Of a DNA stretch of 64,000 bases, positions 35,020 through 43,292 are shown piece by piece. The DNA is from Ruminococcus sp. (GTDB lineage Bacteria; Bacillota; Clostridia; Oscillospirales; Ruminococcaceae). The translations under genes and the position numbers were made by a program. The stretch is taken from the NCBI RefSeq assembly GCF_019423705.1, contig NZ_JAHZAX010000007.1, positions 1-64,000 on the forward strand, in the 5' to 3' direction. Within the stretch, counting starts at the first letter, position 1; each line of letters begins with the position of its first letter. Below the pieces are notes generated by a model. It was not told the DNA's origin. It saw only the letters and a list, made by a program, of their open reading frames with translations, and did not search any database.

Positions 35020-35105
35020 ACTAAATAAAGCAAATAAAATTTAAAACTCACAAATTATCATTCTAAAGCATAAGATAAGTCAAAACCGATAAAGGAGCGA
35101 CGCTT

Positions 35106-36365
35106 ATGCAACGGCTGATAATTCAGGGAGGAAACAGACTGAGCGGTGAGATCAGCGTTCAGGGAGCAAAAAACAGCGCTCTGCCTTTGCTTGCAGGGTG
35201 CGTTCTTGTGAAAGGCGAAACGCAGCTACATAATTGTCCTGCGCTTTCGGACGTCTTTGCGGCTTGCAGGATATTGTCCGAACTTGGGTGCAGGTGTGAT
35301 TACTGCGGCGGAAGGGTGAAAGTTGACGCAAGTGGCCTTGACAAATGCTTTGTGCCCGATGATCTTATGCGTGAAATGCGCTCGTCTATCGTTTTTCTTG
35401 GTGCGATACTTGGAAGAACAGGGGAGTGCAGGCTTTCTTTCCCGGGGGGCTGCGAACTTGGCCCACGACCGATAGATATGCACATCTCCGCCCTTGAACA
35501 AATGGGCGTGAAGATAAATGAAGAATACGGCGTAATGGATTGCTGCTGCCCGAGAGGGCTTACGGGGGCGAAGATAAATCTTTCCTTCCCATCGGTGGGA
35601 GCGACTGAGAACATTATGCTGGCGGCGGTGCTCGCAAAGGGCGATACTATTATATATAACGCCGCAAGAGAGCCTGAGATCGCCGACCTTGCAGGCTTTT
35701 TGAATTGCTGCGGCGCAAGGATAAGCGGCGCAGGCACGGGAACTGTTTTTATAAGCGGAGTGAAAGAGCTTCACGGCTGCGAATATTCCGTTATGCCCGA
35801 CCGTATCGTTGCGGCGACACTTATGAGCGCAGCGGCGGCAACAAAGGGCGAGCTTAGCCTTTTAGGGGCAAGAGCGCAGGATATTCAGGCGGTGATACCT
35901 GTTTTCGAGCAAATGGGCTGTCAAGTGTTCTGCTATGACGATAGGATATTCATAAGCGCAAGAAAGCCATTGAAAGCGGTGAAAACTATCCGCACGATGC
36001 CTTATCCCGGCTTTCCGACGGACGCACAAGCCATTGTTATGGCGGCGCTTGCGAAAGCTAAAGGCACAAGCGTGATAGTGGAAAATATTTTTGAGAACCG
36101 CTATCGCCACGTTGACGAGCTGGTGCGAATGGGCGCAGACATAAAAGCAGAGGGCAAAGTTGCAGTCATCGAAGGGGTGAAAGCCCTTTACGGCGCAAAT
36201 GTGAGAGCCACAGACCTTCGTGGCGGAGCAGCCCTTGCGGTTGCGGCACTTTCCGCAGAGGGAGAAACGGCGCTGTCGAATGTGCGCTTCATCGACCGTG
36301 GATATGAAAGCATTGAGAAAGCTTTTTCACAAATAGGCGGAAATATCAAGCGTGTGAATTATTAG
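35106..36365 (+). CDS. murA: UDP-N-acetylglucosamine 1-carboxyvinyltransferase MurA
   Basis: First committed enzyme of peptidoglycan synthesis; it transfers enolpyruvate from PEP to UDP-GlcNAc and is the fosfomycin target. The 419-residue protein has GAKNSALPLLAG at the start, the active-site loop FPGGCELGPRPID with Cys116, SVGATENIMLAAVLA, and NRYRHVDELVRMGA near the end. Presence of Cys116 predicts fosfomycin sensitivity of the enzyme. The protein is unusually rich in Cys (CRCDYCGG, MDCCCPRG). Confidence 0.96.
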   Translation: MQRLIIQGGNRLSGEISVQGAKNSALPLLAGCVLVKGETQLHNCPALSDVFAACRILSELGCRCDYCGGRVKVDASGLDKCFVPDDLMREMRSSIVFLGAILGRTGECRLSFPGGCELGPRPIDMHISALEQMGVKINEEYGVMDCCCPRGLTGAKINLSFPSVGATENIMLAAVLAKGDTIIYNAAREPEIADLAGFLNCCGARISGAGTGTVFISGVKELHGCEYSVMPDRIVAATLMSAAAATKGELSLLGARAQDIQAVIPVFEQMGCQVFCYDDRIFISARKPLKAVKTIRTMPYPGFPTDAQAIVMAALAKAKGTSVIVENIFENRYRHVDELVRMGADIKAEGKVAVIEGVKALYGANVRATDLRGGAALAVAALSAEGETALSNVRFIDRGYESIEKAFSQIGGNIKRVNY

Positions 36366-36414
36366 GGATATTAGAATTATAAAGGAAAAGTTAGTAAAGT
36401 TAGGAAAGATAAAA

Positions 36415-37551
36415 ATGAATGAGACTTACAAGGGAAATATGGAAACACCGAGAAAAACGGCGGTACGCCGCCGCAAAGCCAATATGCGCAATATCTATGT
36501 TGCCTGCGGTTTTCTTGCGGCTGCAATAATGCTCATAATGTGTATGTTCCTGTTTTTCAATGTTTCTGATATAAAGATCGAGGGCGTGACCCTTTATGAG
36601 GACGAACAGATCCTCGTTGTGGGCGGCGTTCAGACTGGTCAGAACCTTGTGAGAACTAATACTGATATCGTTGAGCAGCGGCTTAAAAACACCCTCGTTT
36701 ATATCGACGACGTGAAGGTAACGAAAAAATTCCCTTCGACCCTCGTTATAAGCTGTACAGAGGCGAAAAAAGCCGCCGATATCGAGGATAAGGGCTCATA
36801 TTATGTAGTATCCACTTCGGGCAAGATACTTGAAGTGAAAAATCCCGATACCACAGGGGATATCCCCGTTGTGAAAGGCTTTGAGCTAAAAAGCAAAGAG
36901 CAGGGCGGCGACCTTGAGTCGGAAAACAGTTTCAAGGCTGATATCCTAAAAGAGCTTCTTTCCGACCTTGACGAGCTGGACTTTGAAAATATCGACACTA
37001 TCGACATAACAACACGTTCGGATATAAAGCTTATGTATGACGGACGTATTGAGATAAAAATGGGCAGTTCAGTTGATATGGAATATAAGCTGACATACCT
37101 CAAGTATGTTATCGATAACAGCTTCACAAAGGATTATGAGGGCACGCTTATCTATAACGGCGCCGACAGCGGTATCTCAGCTATCCCGAAAGATCAGACC
37201 GAGGATACAACTTCAAGCGCAGTTGACAGCAAGACCGACAGCTCTTCTGACAGCAGCGCAGTCCAAGCTGACACAACAGCCGATGATAACCAGAGCGGCC
37301 AGCAATGGACGGCGGACGACACTCAAGGCTATGGCGATAACACGGACAATAACGACTATGCCGATAATACCGACACCACTTGGGGCGATAATAATAACAA
37401 TAATAATGATAATTATGGCTATACGGGCGACGACGGTTACGGCGATAATGCCGATAACGGAAATTATGGCACAGATCAAGGCTACACTGATAATAACGGC
37501 GATTATGACTATGGTTACGGCAATGAAGATCAGACTTACGGCGGTTGGTAA
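36415..37551 (+). CDS. ftsQ: Cell division protein FtsQ/DivIB with a long Asn/Asp/Tyr/Gly tail
   Basis: Bitopic division protein that binds FtsL and DivIC. The 378-residue protein has a basic cytoplasmic N-terminus (RKTAVRRRKANMR), one membrane helix (about 27-46), a POTRA domain (about 50-120, FNVSDIKIEGVTLYEDEQIL) and the FtsQ beta domain to about 250. It then continues in about 120 residues of Ser/Asp and Asn/Asp/Tyr/Gly low complexity (DDGYGDNADNGNYGTDQGY), which is much more than the family needs and is probably disordered outside the membrane. Confidence 0.9.
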   Translation: MNETYKGNMETPRKTAVRRRKANMRNIYVACGFLAAAIMLIMCMFLFFNVSDIKIEGVTLYEDEQILVVGGVQTGQNLVRTNTDIVEQRLKNTLVYIDDVKVTKKFPSTLVISCTEAKKAADIEDKGSYYVVSTSGKILEVKNPDTTGDIPVVKGFELKSKEQGGDLESENSFKADILKELLSDLDELDFENIDTIDITTRSDIKLMYDGRIEIKMGSSVDMEYKLTYLKYVIDNSFTKDYEGTLIYNGADSGISAIPKDQTEDTTSSAVDSKTDSSSDSSAVQADTTADDNQSGQQWTADDTQGYGDNTDNNDYADNTDTTWGDNNNNNNDNYGYTGDDGYGDNADNGNYGTDQGYTDNNGDYDYGYGNEDQTYGGW

Positions 37552-37659
37552 AGTGTAATATACCAATTGTATAGTATAAACAATTATCGCCGTGAAATTA
37601 GTCGGTTTATTGATAATTAATAAAAAATTTATAAAGGCTTCATTTAAGTTCTTTACTTT

Positions 37660-37688
37660 TTGACTAAAGTGTGATAATATAATAATAT
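37660..37688 (+). promoter_or_regulatory. Promoter of ftsZ
   Basis: TTGACT (37660-37665), 17-base spacer, TAATAT (37683-37688). It lies in the 277-base gap between ftsQ and ftsZ and would give ftsZ a separate transcript with a leader of about 135 bases. Confidence 0.65.
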
Positions 37689-37828
37689 ATCTATTTGTGC
37701 GCTTATTCGGAAAGCGCAGAGCTTTTGTGCTCGGGCGTGCTGAGGTGCGCTGTCATTTTATGATTTTAAGCATTGATATGTAAAAATACGGAGAAGTATG
37801 AAAATTCGCTTTTAGGAGGAGTTCTATT

Positions 37829-38956
37829 ATGGGTTACGAGTATGTTGAAGAGCCAGTCGTAGGCGCAAAGATCAAGGTCATCGGTGTCGGCGGCGGCGGC
37901 GGAAACGCACTTAACTGCATCGCACAGGCAGGCATCGAAGGTAACGTAGAATATATCGCTGTAAATACAGATATCCAGGCTCTCAAGAAGTCTGCTGCAA
38001 ACAGACAGATCCAGATCGGCGCAAAGCTCACACACGGCCTTGGCGCTGGTGCTAAGCCTGAGATCGGCGAAGCTTCCGCACAGGAAAGCAAGGAGGAGAT
38101 CTCCGAGGCTATCGCTGACGCTGATATGGTATTCATCACAGCAGGTATGGGCGGCGGAACAGGTACAGGCGCAGCTCCTGTCGTTGCTGAGATCGCTCAG
38201 TCACTCGATAAGCTCACTATCGCTGTTGTTACAAAGCCTTTCAGATTTGAGGGCGCAAAGAAGATGGAGAGAGCTGAAAAGGGTATCGAAGCACTTATCC
38301 AGCACGTTGACGCACTTATCGTTATCCCTAACCAGAACCTTATCACAAACGAGATGAGACTGACTATGAAGCAGTCCTACGCTATCGCAGATGAGGTGCT
38401 CAAGACTGACGTTATCGCTATCGCTGAGATCATCACAAGACACGATGAGATCAACGTTGACTTCGCTGACGTTACAACTATCCTCAAGGGCGCAGGCAGA
38501 GCGCATATCGCTATCGGCCACGGCGAGGGCAAGGATAAGGTACAGGATATCGTTAGCCAGGTCATCGCTTCTGACCTCCTCGAGACTTCTATCAAGGGCG
38601 CAAGAAGACTTATCGTTAACGTTACAATGAGCGAGGATCTCCTTATCAGCGATATGGACGAGCTTACAGGCGCAATTGCTGACGCTGCTGACGACGGTGC
38701 AGAGATCATCTTCGGCAACGGCACAAATCCTGACGCTAAGGATACAATGGACGTTACAGTTATCGCTGCTGACTTCGTTGACAGAGACGACGCTGCACAG
38801 GCTGCTCCAAAGACGGCAACAACATATACTGCAAATTTTACTAAGCCTGCCGACGACGCTAAGGCTGACGCTGAGGCAATGCACAAGGCAGGAGTTAAGG
38901 CTGCTGACAACCCGAATTATTACGACGATATCTTCAATATCTTCAAGAACAAGTAA
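37829..38956 (+). CDS. ftsZ: Cell division GTPase FtsZ
   Basis: Tubulin-like GTPase that forms the Z ring. The 375-residue protein has VGGGGGNALN (about 20-29), the tubulin signature GGGTGTG (108-114), NQNLIT, and the catalytic loop residues NVDFADV. A variable linker of about 40 residues ends in a short peptide YYDDIFNIFKNK, probably the site for partners such as FtsA or SepF. ftsA is not adjacent. The codon use is strongly biased (GCT, AAG, ATC), as expected for a highly expressed gene. AGGAGG precedes ATG 37829. Confidence 0.98.
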   Translation: MGYEYVEEPVVGAKIKVIGVGGGGGNALNCIAQAGIEGNVEYIAVNTDIQALKKSAANRQIQIGAKLTHGLGAGAKPEIGEASAQESKEEISEAIADADMVFITAGMGGGTGTGAAPVVAEIAQSLDKLTIAVVTKPFRFEGAKKMERAEKGIEALIQHVDALIVIPNQNLITNEMRLTMKQSYAIADEVLKTDVIAIAEIITRHDEINVDFADVTTILKGAGRAHIAIGHGEGKDKVQDIVSQVIASDLLETSIKGARRLIVNVTMSEDLLISDMDELTGAIADAADDGAEIIFGNGTNPDAKDTMDVTVIAADFVDRDDAAQAAPKTATTYTANFTKPADDAKADAEAMHKAGVKAADNPNYYDDIFNIFKNK

Positions 38957-38992
38957 TTCGGCGCTTTGCGGCAGGATATAACAGAATAACTC

Positions 38993-39020
38993 AAAGGCGA
39001 GCATAGATTGTTCGCCTTTT
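38993..39020 (+). terminator. Terminator of ftsZ
   Basis: AAGGCGA (38994-39000) / TCGCCTT (39012-39018) stem followed by TTTTGTTGCTCTTT. Confidence 0.7.
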
Positions 39021-39131
39021 GTTGCTCTTTATGAGAAAACGTTTACGAAAGTCAAATATCTAATTCATACCGAAATGGTAGCTGAGAATTCGGAAAGATT
39101 TCAAAAAGCAGAAAAAGTTTCGTAAAAGCAC

Positions 39132-39160
39132 TTGAAATTTGCCGCAATATTTGCTATAAT
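39132..39160 (+). promoter_or_regulatory. Upstream promoter of the DivIVA-like gene
   Basis: TTGAAA (39132-39137), 17-base spacer, TATAAT (39155-39160). Confidence 0.65.
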
Positions 39161-39255
39161 TACTTTATGGGGAACAGATAATTAAGACAAATTGTATAAA
39201 TTTCAGCGGCATATTTGTATGGAATAATGAAATTATTGAAAACGTCTTAAATCTG

Positions 39256-39284
39256 TTGAAAAATTACTAATTTTATAGTATAAT
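39256..39284 (+). promoter_or_regulatory. Proximal promoter of the DivIVA-like gene
   Basis: TTGAAA (39256-39261), 17-base spacer, TATAAT (39279-39284), 34 bases before the start codon. The 20-mer TTATAGTATAATAAATATAA here is identical to that before the surface protein gene at 20.2 kb. Confidence 0.7.
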
Positions 39285-39317
39285 AAATATAATCACGAAA
39301 TTGTGGAGGGATTTGAA

Positions 39318-40274
39318 ATGGCTAGTAATGGTTATTTAAGAACAGTAAGAGTCGGCGGATTCGATAAGCAGGACGTTCTTGCTTACGTTGACGACCTTAC
39401 TTCTAAAATTTATACTCTTGAAGCTCAGGTAAACGATCAGAATGAAACTATCGAACGTCTCGAAAAGCAGGGCGGCGCTCAGCAGAAGGACTTCGAGGGC
39501 AAAAAGGAACTTGAGAAGAAAGTAGAAGAAGCTAAGAATAAGATCGCAGAGCTTATGGCTAATACTGATACGATGAAAGTTCGTATCGCTGACTATGAGC
39601 AGCAGGTAACTGAGAAGGACGCCGAGATCGAAAAGCAGAAGCAGGAGATCGAGGAGCTCAAGGATAAGCTTGAGACAGCTGAGGCTAACGCAGGCACAGC
39701 TACGCCAAGCTTTGACCTTGGAAGCGTGTTCATCGAGGCTCAGAATACTGCTAATAAGGTGGTTCAGGAAGCTAAGAAGGCTGCAAAGCAGATGGAAGAC
39801 GAAGCTAAGCAGCTTCAGGATCAGGTTCTTGCTGACGCTAACGCACAGGCTCAGAAGCTTGTTACAAATGCTCAGACTGAGGCTGATACAACTCTTCAGA
39901 CTGCAAAGGCTAGTGCCGACGCTATGACAGCTGCTGCTAAGCAGGAAGCTGAAGCAGTTACAAGCGCCGCAAACAAGCAGGCTGCTGATGTAACATCTAA
40001 GGCAAATGCTGAGGCTGCTGACGTTACATCTAAGGCTAACGCAGAGGCTCAGAAGGTAGTAAGCGACGCTAAGTCTGAGGCTAAGAATATCAGAGCACAG
40101 TCCGCTGACCTCAGAGAGTCGGTTAAGACACAGTTCTCAACTCTCAGCGATACAGTTCAGCAACTCGTTACTTCACTTAACGATCTCTATGGCAACAGCA
40201 TCGGCGCAGTAAACACAGCAAGAGACCTTATCGACGACGGCCTTGCTCTTGTTTCTGACGACGACGAGGAATAA
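39318..40274 (+). CDS. DivIVA-like coiled-coil protein
   Basis: A 318-residue cytoplasmic protein. Residues about 7-30 (RTVRVGGFDKQDVLAYVDDL) fit the membrane-curvature-binding DivIVA N-terminal pattern. Long coiled coils follow (about 30-120), then an Ala/Gln/Lys-rich repeat region (about 150-270) with units such as ADVTSKANAEA in tandem. DivIVA proteins sit at poles and septa and organise wall growth. ATG 39318 follows GGAGGG by 7 bases; the frame is open upstream to 39303 but without a better start. Downstream of ftsZ is a normal place for a DivIVA gene. Confidence 0.85.
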   Translation: MASNGYLRTVRVGGFDKQDVLAYVDDLTSKIYTLEAQVNDQNETIERLEKQGGAQQKDFEGKKELEKKVEEAKNKIAELMANTDTMKVRIADYEQQVTEKDAEIEKQKQEIEELKDKLETAEANAGTATPSFDLGSVFIEAQNTANKVVQEAKKAAKQMEDEAKQLQDQVLADANAQAQKLVTNAQTEADTTLQTAKASADAMTAAAKQEAEAVTSAANKQAADVTSKANAEAADVTSKANAEAQKVVSDAKSEAKNIRAQSADLRESVKTQFSTLSDTVQQLVTSLNDLYGNSIGAVNTARDLIDDGLALVSDDDEE

Positions 40275-40282
40275 TCCGCTGT

Positions 40283-40840
40283 ATGTCCGAAATAAAAAAA
40301 GTACGTTCCGAAGAGCTCAAAGCGAGAAGCGCTGAGTTCAAATGCGGCGATAAGATATTGCTCACGGGTACTGTCTATACTGCAAGGGACGCCGCTCACA
40401 AAAGGTTCAATGCGCTGCTCGACGAGGGGAAGGAGCTTCCGTTACCTCTCGAAAATGCGGTGATATACTATGCAGGCCCTACTCCTGCACCCGAGGGAAA
40501 GCCTATCGGCTCTTGTGGTCCCACCACATCGGGCAGAATGGACAGGTTCGCTCCAAGGCTGCTTGATCTGGGGCTGGGCGGAATGATCGGCAAGGGCGAA
40601 CGTTCACAGGAAGTGCGTGACGCTGTTAAACGTAATGGCGCTGTGTATCTCTGTGCCGTTGGCGGAGCCGGTGCACTGGCTTGCAATTGCATAAAGTCCT
40701 GCGAGGTCATAGCCTTTGAGGAGCTCGGCTGCGAGTCGGTCAAGAAACTCTACGTTGAAGACTTTCCGCTGGTCGTTGCTGACGACTGCTTCGGCGGTGA
40801 TATTTTCAGCAGCGGCAGAGCAGAATATTGCAGAGTATAG
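40283..40840 (+). CDS. Class I fumarate hydratase / tartrate dehydratase, beta subunit
   Basis: C-terminal half of the oxygen-sensitive Fe-S hydro-lyase that interconverts fumarate and malate. The 185-residue protein carries GTVYTARDAAHKR, YAGPTPAPEGKPIGSCGPTTSGRMD and GGAGAL, the usual beta-subunit blocks. The alpha subunit with the Fe-S ligands is not in the window, so it must be elsewhere if the enzyme is active. It starts only 8 bases after the DivIVA-like gene, an unexpected pairing. Confidence 0.92.
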   Translation: MSEIKKVRSEELKARSAEFKCGDKILLTGTVYTARDAAHKRFNALLDEGKELPLPLENAVIYYAGPTPAPEGKPIGSCGPTTSGRMDRFAPRLLDLGLGGMIGKGERSQEVRDAVKRNGAVYLCAVGGAGALACNCIKSCEVIAFEELGCESVKKLYVEDFPLVVADDCFGGDIFSSGRAEYCRV

Positions 40841-40869
40841 TCGCAAAACCTTTGCACAAAAGAATTTCA

Positions 40870-40904
40870 GTCAGTCGTGTTTATTCGACACGGCTGGCTT
40901 TTTT
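40870..40904 (+). terminator. Terminator after the fumarase beta gene
   Basis: GTCAGTCGTGT / ACACGGCTGGC stem with loop TTATTCG and a run of six T. Confidence 0.88.
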
Positions 40905-40991
40905 GTTTGTTATAAGTCACAAGAAAGCTTTCACAAAACTGTGGTTTGTTACAAAAATTTGAATGAGATGTGAGAGATTTCGGATTTTCCC

Positions 40992-41020
40992 TTGACTTTG
41001 GTGGGGAAAAATGTTATGAT
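40992..41020 (+). promoter_or_regulatory. Promoter of the sigma factor gene
   Basis: TTGACT (40992-40997), 17-base spacer, TATGAT (41015-41020). Confidence 0.7.
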
Positions 41021-41079
41021 AACAGTACGCAGTTGCGGTGCGATTGCGTGCAAATTGTACGATTAGGCGGCGGTATCTT

Positions 41080-41640
41080 TTGGAAAACAATTGGCAGGGC
41101 TTGCTTAAACAGCTCTCTGACGAGCAGCTTGTGCGTAATGCTGAAAACGACAAGGCTGCGGTGGGCGAGCTGATCGCAAGGTATATCTGCACGGTTGAGT
41201 TTCTGGCGAAAAGGTACGGTTCGGAGGTTCGGGAAGATCTCGTGCAGGAAGGACTTATGGGGCTTTTGAGCGCCGTGAGGACTTATCGTGCGGAGGAAAA
41301 CGTGAAGTTTTCGACGTATGCCACTAAATGTATAAAAAACAAGATCATTTCTTCCGTGGGGAAAAATGCGCTATTGTCTGACGGTGATGAGGCTGACCTT
41401 GAGGAGATATTGGGCAGCGGGGGTGATATCCCCGAGGATATCGTGCTTGAGCGAGAAGAGATGAACGAGCTTTATGAAAAGATCACTTCGGCGTTGTCTG
41501 AGCAGGAGTGGCAGATATTTCAATTGTTTTTAACTGGTATGTCTTATAATCAGATAGCATTAAACTTGGGGAGCACGGCAAAGTCGGTCAACAATGCGAT
41601 GCAGAGGGTTAGGCGCAAATTAAAATCACTATTGAGATAA
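41080..41640 (+). CDS. Sigma-70 family RNA polymerase sigma factor (SigH-like)
   Basis: A 186-residue alternative sigma factor. Region 2 is clear (SDEQLVRNAENDKAAVGELI, then REDLVQEGLMGLLSAVRTYR and FSTYATKCIKNKI), and region 4 has a helix-turn-helix (LTGMSYNQIALNLGSTAKSVNNAMQRVRRKL). Region 2 looks most like SigH of Bacillus, which controls the transition to stationary phase. I take TTG 41080 as start, 9 bases after TAGGCGG; ATG 41038 lacks a ribosome site. No anti-sigma gene lies next to it. Confidence 0.88.
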   Translation: MENNWQGLLKQLSDEQLVRNAENDKAAVGELIARYICTVEFLAKRYGSEVREDLVQEGLMGLLSAVRTYRAEENVKFSTYATKCIKNKIISSVGKNALLSDGDEADLEEILGSGGDIPEDIVLEREEMNELYEKITSALSEQEWQIFQLFLTGMSYNQIALNLGSTAKSVNNAMQRVRRKLKSLLR

Positions 41641-41645
41641 GGGAA

Positions 41646-41712
41646 TATGGCCATATAGCTTAAAGCAGAGCGTTGTTTATCAAAGGTGTCGGTGCGAGTC
41701 CGGCTGGGCACA
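41646..41712 (+). other. tRNA-like sequence, probably a remnant
   Basis: The 3' part has a perfect T-arm shape: GTCGG (41688-41692), loop TGCGAGT, CCGGC (41700-41704), then TGGGCAC and A. Upstream, ATAGCTTAAAGCAGAGCG resembles a D-arm. The anticodon stem (TTG/CAA at best) and the 5' acceptor strand do not pair, so a working tRNA is unlikely. Confidence 0.45.
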
Positions 41713-41736
41713 ATTTTAATGTAACGAGGTAAGATT

Positions 41737-42015
41737 ATGTACGAAGACAAGACATTAGTATGCAAGGAGTGCGGAAACGAGTTCACTTTCACAGCAGGCG
41801 AGCAGGAGTTCTATGCTGAGAAAGGTTTTGTAAACGAGCCCCAGAGATGTAAGGCTTGCAGAGATGCAAGAAAGGCAGCGACAAAGTCTGAGAGACAGAC
41901 ATACACAGCGACCTGTGCAGCTTGCGGCAGAGAGGCTGTAATACCTTTCAAGCCAAGAGAAGACAGACCTGTATATTGCAGCGAGTGTTTCGCTAAGATG
42001 AAGGAGCAGGGCTAA
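41737..42015 (+). CDS. Small double zinc-ribbon protein
   Basis: A 92-residue protein with two four-Cys zinc-binding units: CKECGNEF...CKACRDAR (about 9-47) and CAACGREA...CSECFAKM (about 67-88). The first unit, with a long spacer and the FVNEPQRCKACR segment, matches the small zinc-ribbon family common in Clostridia near translation or RNA genes. Function is unknown; nucleic acid binding is a guess. It lies after the tRNA-like remnant and has its own terminator. Confidence 0.85.
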   Translation: MYEDKTLVCKECGNEFTFTAGEQEFYAEKGFVNEPQRCKACRDARKAATKSERQTYTATCAACGREAVIPFKPREDRPVYCSECFAKMKEQG

Positions 42016-42033
42016 TATAATTTCTGCATATAT

Positions 42034-42066
42034 GAGCTGCCAAGATGTTGGTAGCTCTTCTTTTTT
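42034..42066 (+). terminator. Terminator of the small zinc-ribbon gene
   Basis: GAGCTGCCAA / TTGGTAGCTC stem, GATG loop, then TTCTTTTTT. Confidence 0.88.
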
Positions 42067-42113
42067 GTTCGAGGATATCATTCCCTACATATGCTTAAAT
42101 GCGCAATTTTAAT

Positions 42114-42156
42114 GTAGGGGCGAACATTGTTTGCCCGCAGTCCAGCCCTATGCGAA
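42114..42156 (+). repeat. Short palindrome plus a 19-bp unit shared with 62.7 kb
   Basis: TAGGGGCGAACATTGTTTGCCC (copy of the dispersed palindrome) followed by CAGTCCAGCCCTATGCGAA (42138-42156). The latter is the exact reverse complement of 62745-62763. Confidence 0.75.
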
Positions 42157-42169
42157 TTAAAAAAAGGTC

Positions 42170-42198
42170 TTGCTTTTTTTTAGAGAATTGGTTATAAT
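42170..42198 (+). promoter_or_regulatory. Promoter of the DUF1858 gene
   Basis: TTGCTT (42170-42175), 17-base spacer, TATAAT (42193-42198). Confidence 0.6.
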
Positions 42199-42252
42199 AT
42201 AAGAGGTGTAGTGTGCACCAAAATCGTATATAATCGAACAGGAGGAATAAAA

Positions 42253-42456
42253 ATGGCATTTACAGTAACTAAGGATACGATCATCGGCGATATAATGGAC
42301 GCCGACGAGAATACAGCACCATACTTTATGGAAATGGGTATGCATTGCCTTTTCTGCCCCTCTTCAAGAGGCGAAACACTCGAGGAGGCTTGCGCTGTAC
42401 ACGGCGTTAGCGTTGACGATATGATCGCTAAGCTCAACGCTCATTTCGCAGGCTAA
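42253..42456 (+). CDS. DUF1858 domain-containing small protein
   Basis: A 67-residue protein. The sequence TIIGDIMDADENTAPYFMEMGMHCLFCPSS (in part) with CPSSRGETLEEACAVHGVSVDDM fits the DUF1858 family, which has a CxxC pair (HCLFC) and is related to domains near hybrid cluster proteins; it may bind metal or act in redox sensing. ATG 42253 follows AGGAGG by 8 bases; the frame is open upstream to 42211 but without a ribosome site. It is probably a single-gene unit. Confidence 0.88.
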   Translation: MAFTVTKDTIIGDIMDADENTAPYFMEMGMHCLFCPSSRGETLEEACAVHGVSVDDMIAKLNAHFAG

Positions 42457-42572
42457 TAACCACATAAGATATTCCGCCGAGTTTCCGTATGTGGAATTTC
42501 GGCGGTTTTCTTGTATGTTTGTATGTTTGTACATTTGTATATTTTTATATACTCTTTATGGAGGTTCACCTA

Positions 42573-43247
42573 TTGGATAAAAGACTTCTGACCTGTGCGA
42601 AACTCTGCACGGGGGATTTTGTATGTGACGTGGGGACAGATCACGGATATCTGCCCTGCTTTATGATAAAGGAAAATATGTGTAAAAAAGCCCTCGCCTG
42701 CGACGTCGCCCCTATGCCGCTGAGATCGGCGGAGGAGCATATCCGCCGTGAAGGCCTTTCAGACCGCATTGAAACTGTGCTCTCCGACGGCCTCGATAAC
42801 GTCCCCGAGCAAGGCATAACCGACGTCGTTATGGCAGGTATGGGCGGCGAGCTTATCTCAAAGCTGCTCGATAAATGTCCGTGGGTAAAAAATAAGGACA
42901 ACGCCGTAAACCTCGTCTTGCAGCCAATGACTAAGTGGGATACACTCAGAAAATGGCTCTACGATAACGGCTTTGAGGTCAAAAATGAGCTTGCCTGCAC
43001 AGAGGGGCAGTTCGCCTATTCCGTTATGCAGGTGGAGTTTATCGGCAAAACACCGACCTATGACTGCGACGACCGATATCTCCAGTTCGGCTTCGTCAAG
43101 TCCGAGGGAGAGGGCAGAGACTACATAGCAAGACAGGCAAAGCGCCTTATCTCCGCAGGCAGCGGAATGATGAAGTCTGAGGATAAAAAGGAACTTGGGG
43201 AAAGGCTCTGCGCCCTTGCGAAAAAAGAACTTGAAGGGCTGAAATAA
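42573..43247 (+). CDS. trmK: tRNA (adenine(22)-N(1))-methyltransferase TrmK
   Basis: SAM-dependent enzyme that makes m1A22 in the D-loop of tRNA. The 224-residue protein opens with DKRLLTCAKLCTGDFVCDVGTDHGYLP, the SAM-binding motif, followed by DVVMAGMGGELIS and LVLQPMTKWDTLRKWLYDNGF. The start is TTG 42573, 8 bases after GGAGG; the upstream in-frame ATG at 42489 would add a hydrophobic stretch not seen in the family. The gene pairs with a Nif3-like gene downstream as in many Firmicutes (trmK-yqfO). Confidence 0.93.
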   Translation: MDKRLLTCAKLCTGDFVCDVGTDHGYLPCFMIKENMCKKALACDVAPMPLRSAEEHIRREGLSDRIETVLSDGLDNVPEQGITDVVMAGMGGELISKLLDKCPWVKNKDNAVNLVLQPMTKWDTLRKWLYDNGFEVKNELACTEGQFAYSVMQVEFIGKTPTYDCDDRYLQFGFVKSEGEGRDYIARQAKRLISAGSGMMKSEDKKELGERLCALAKKELEGLK

Positions 43248-43292
43248 TAAGAACAACAAATAAAGAATAAAAATAGGGGTGCAAATATAAAT

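Noticed and set aside
37213..37566. Ile/Val-rich - strand frame opposite ftsQ
   Set aside because: It is a low-complexity shadow of the Asn/Asp/Tyr tail codons.
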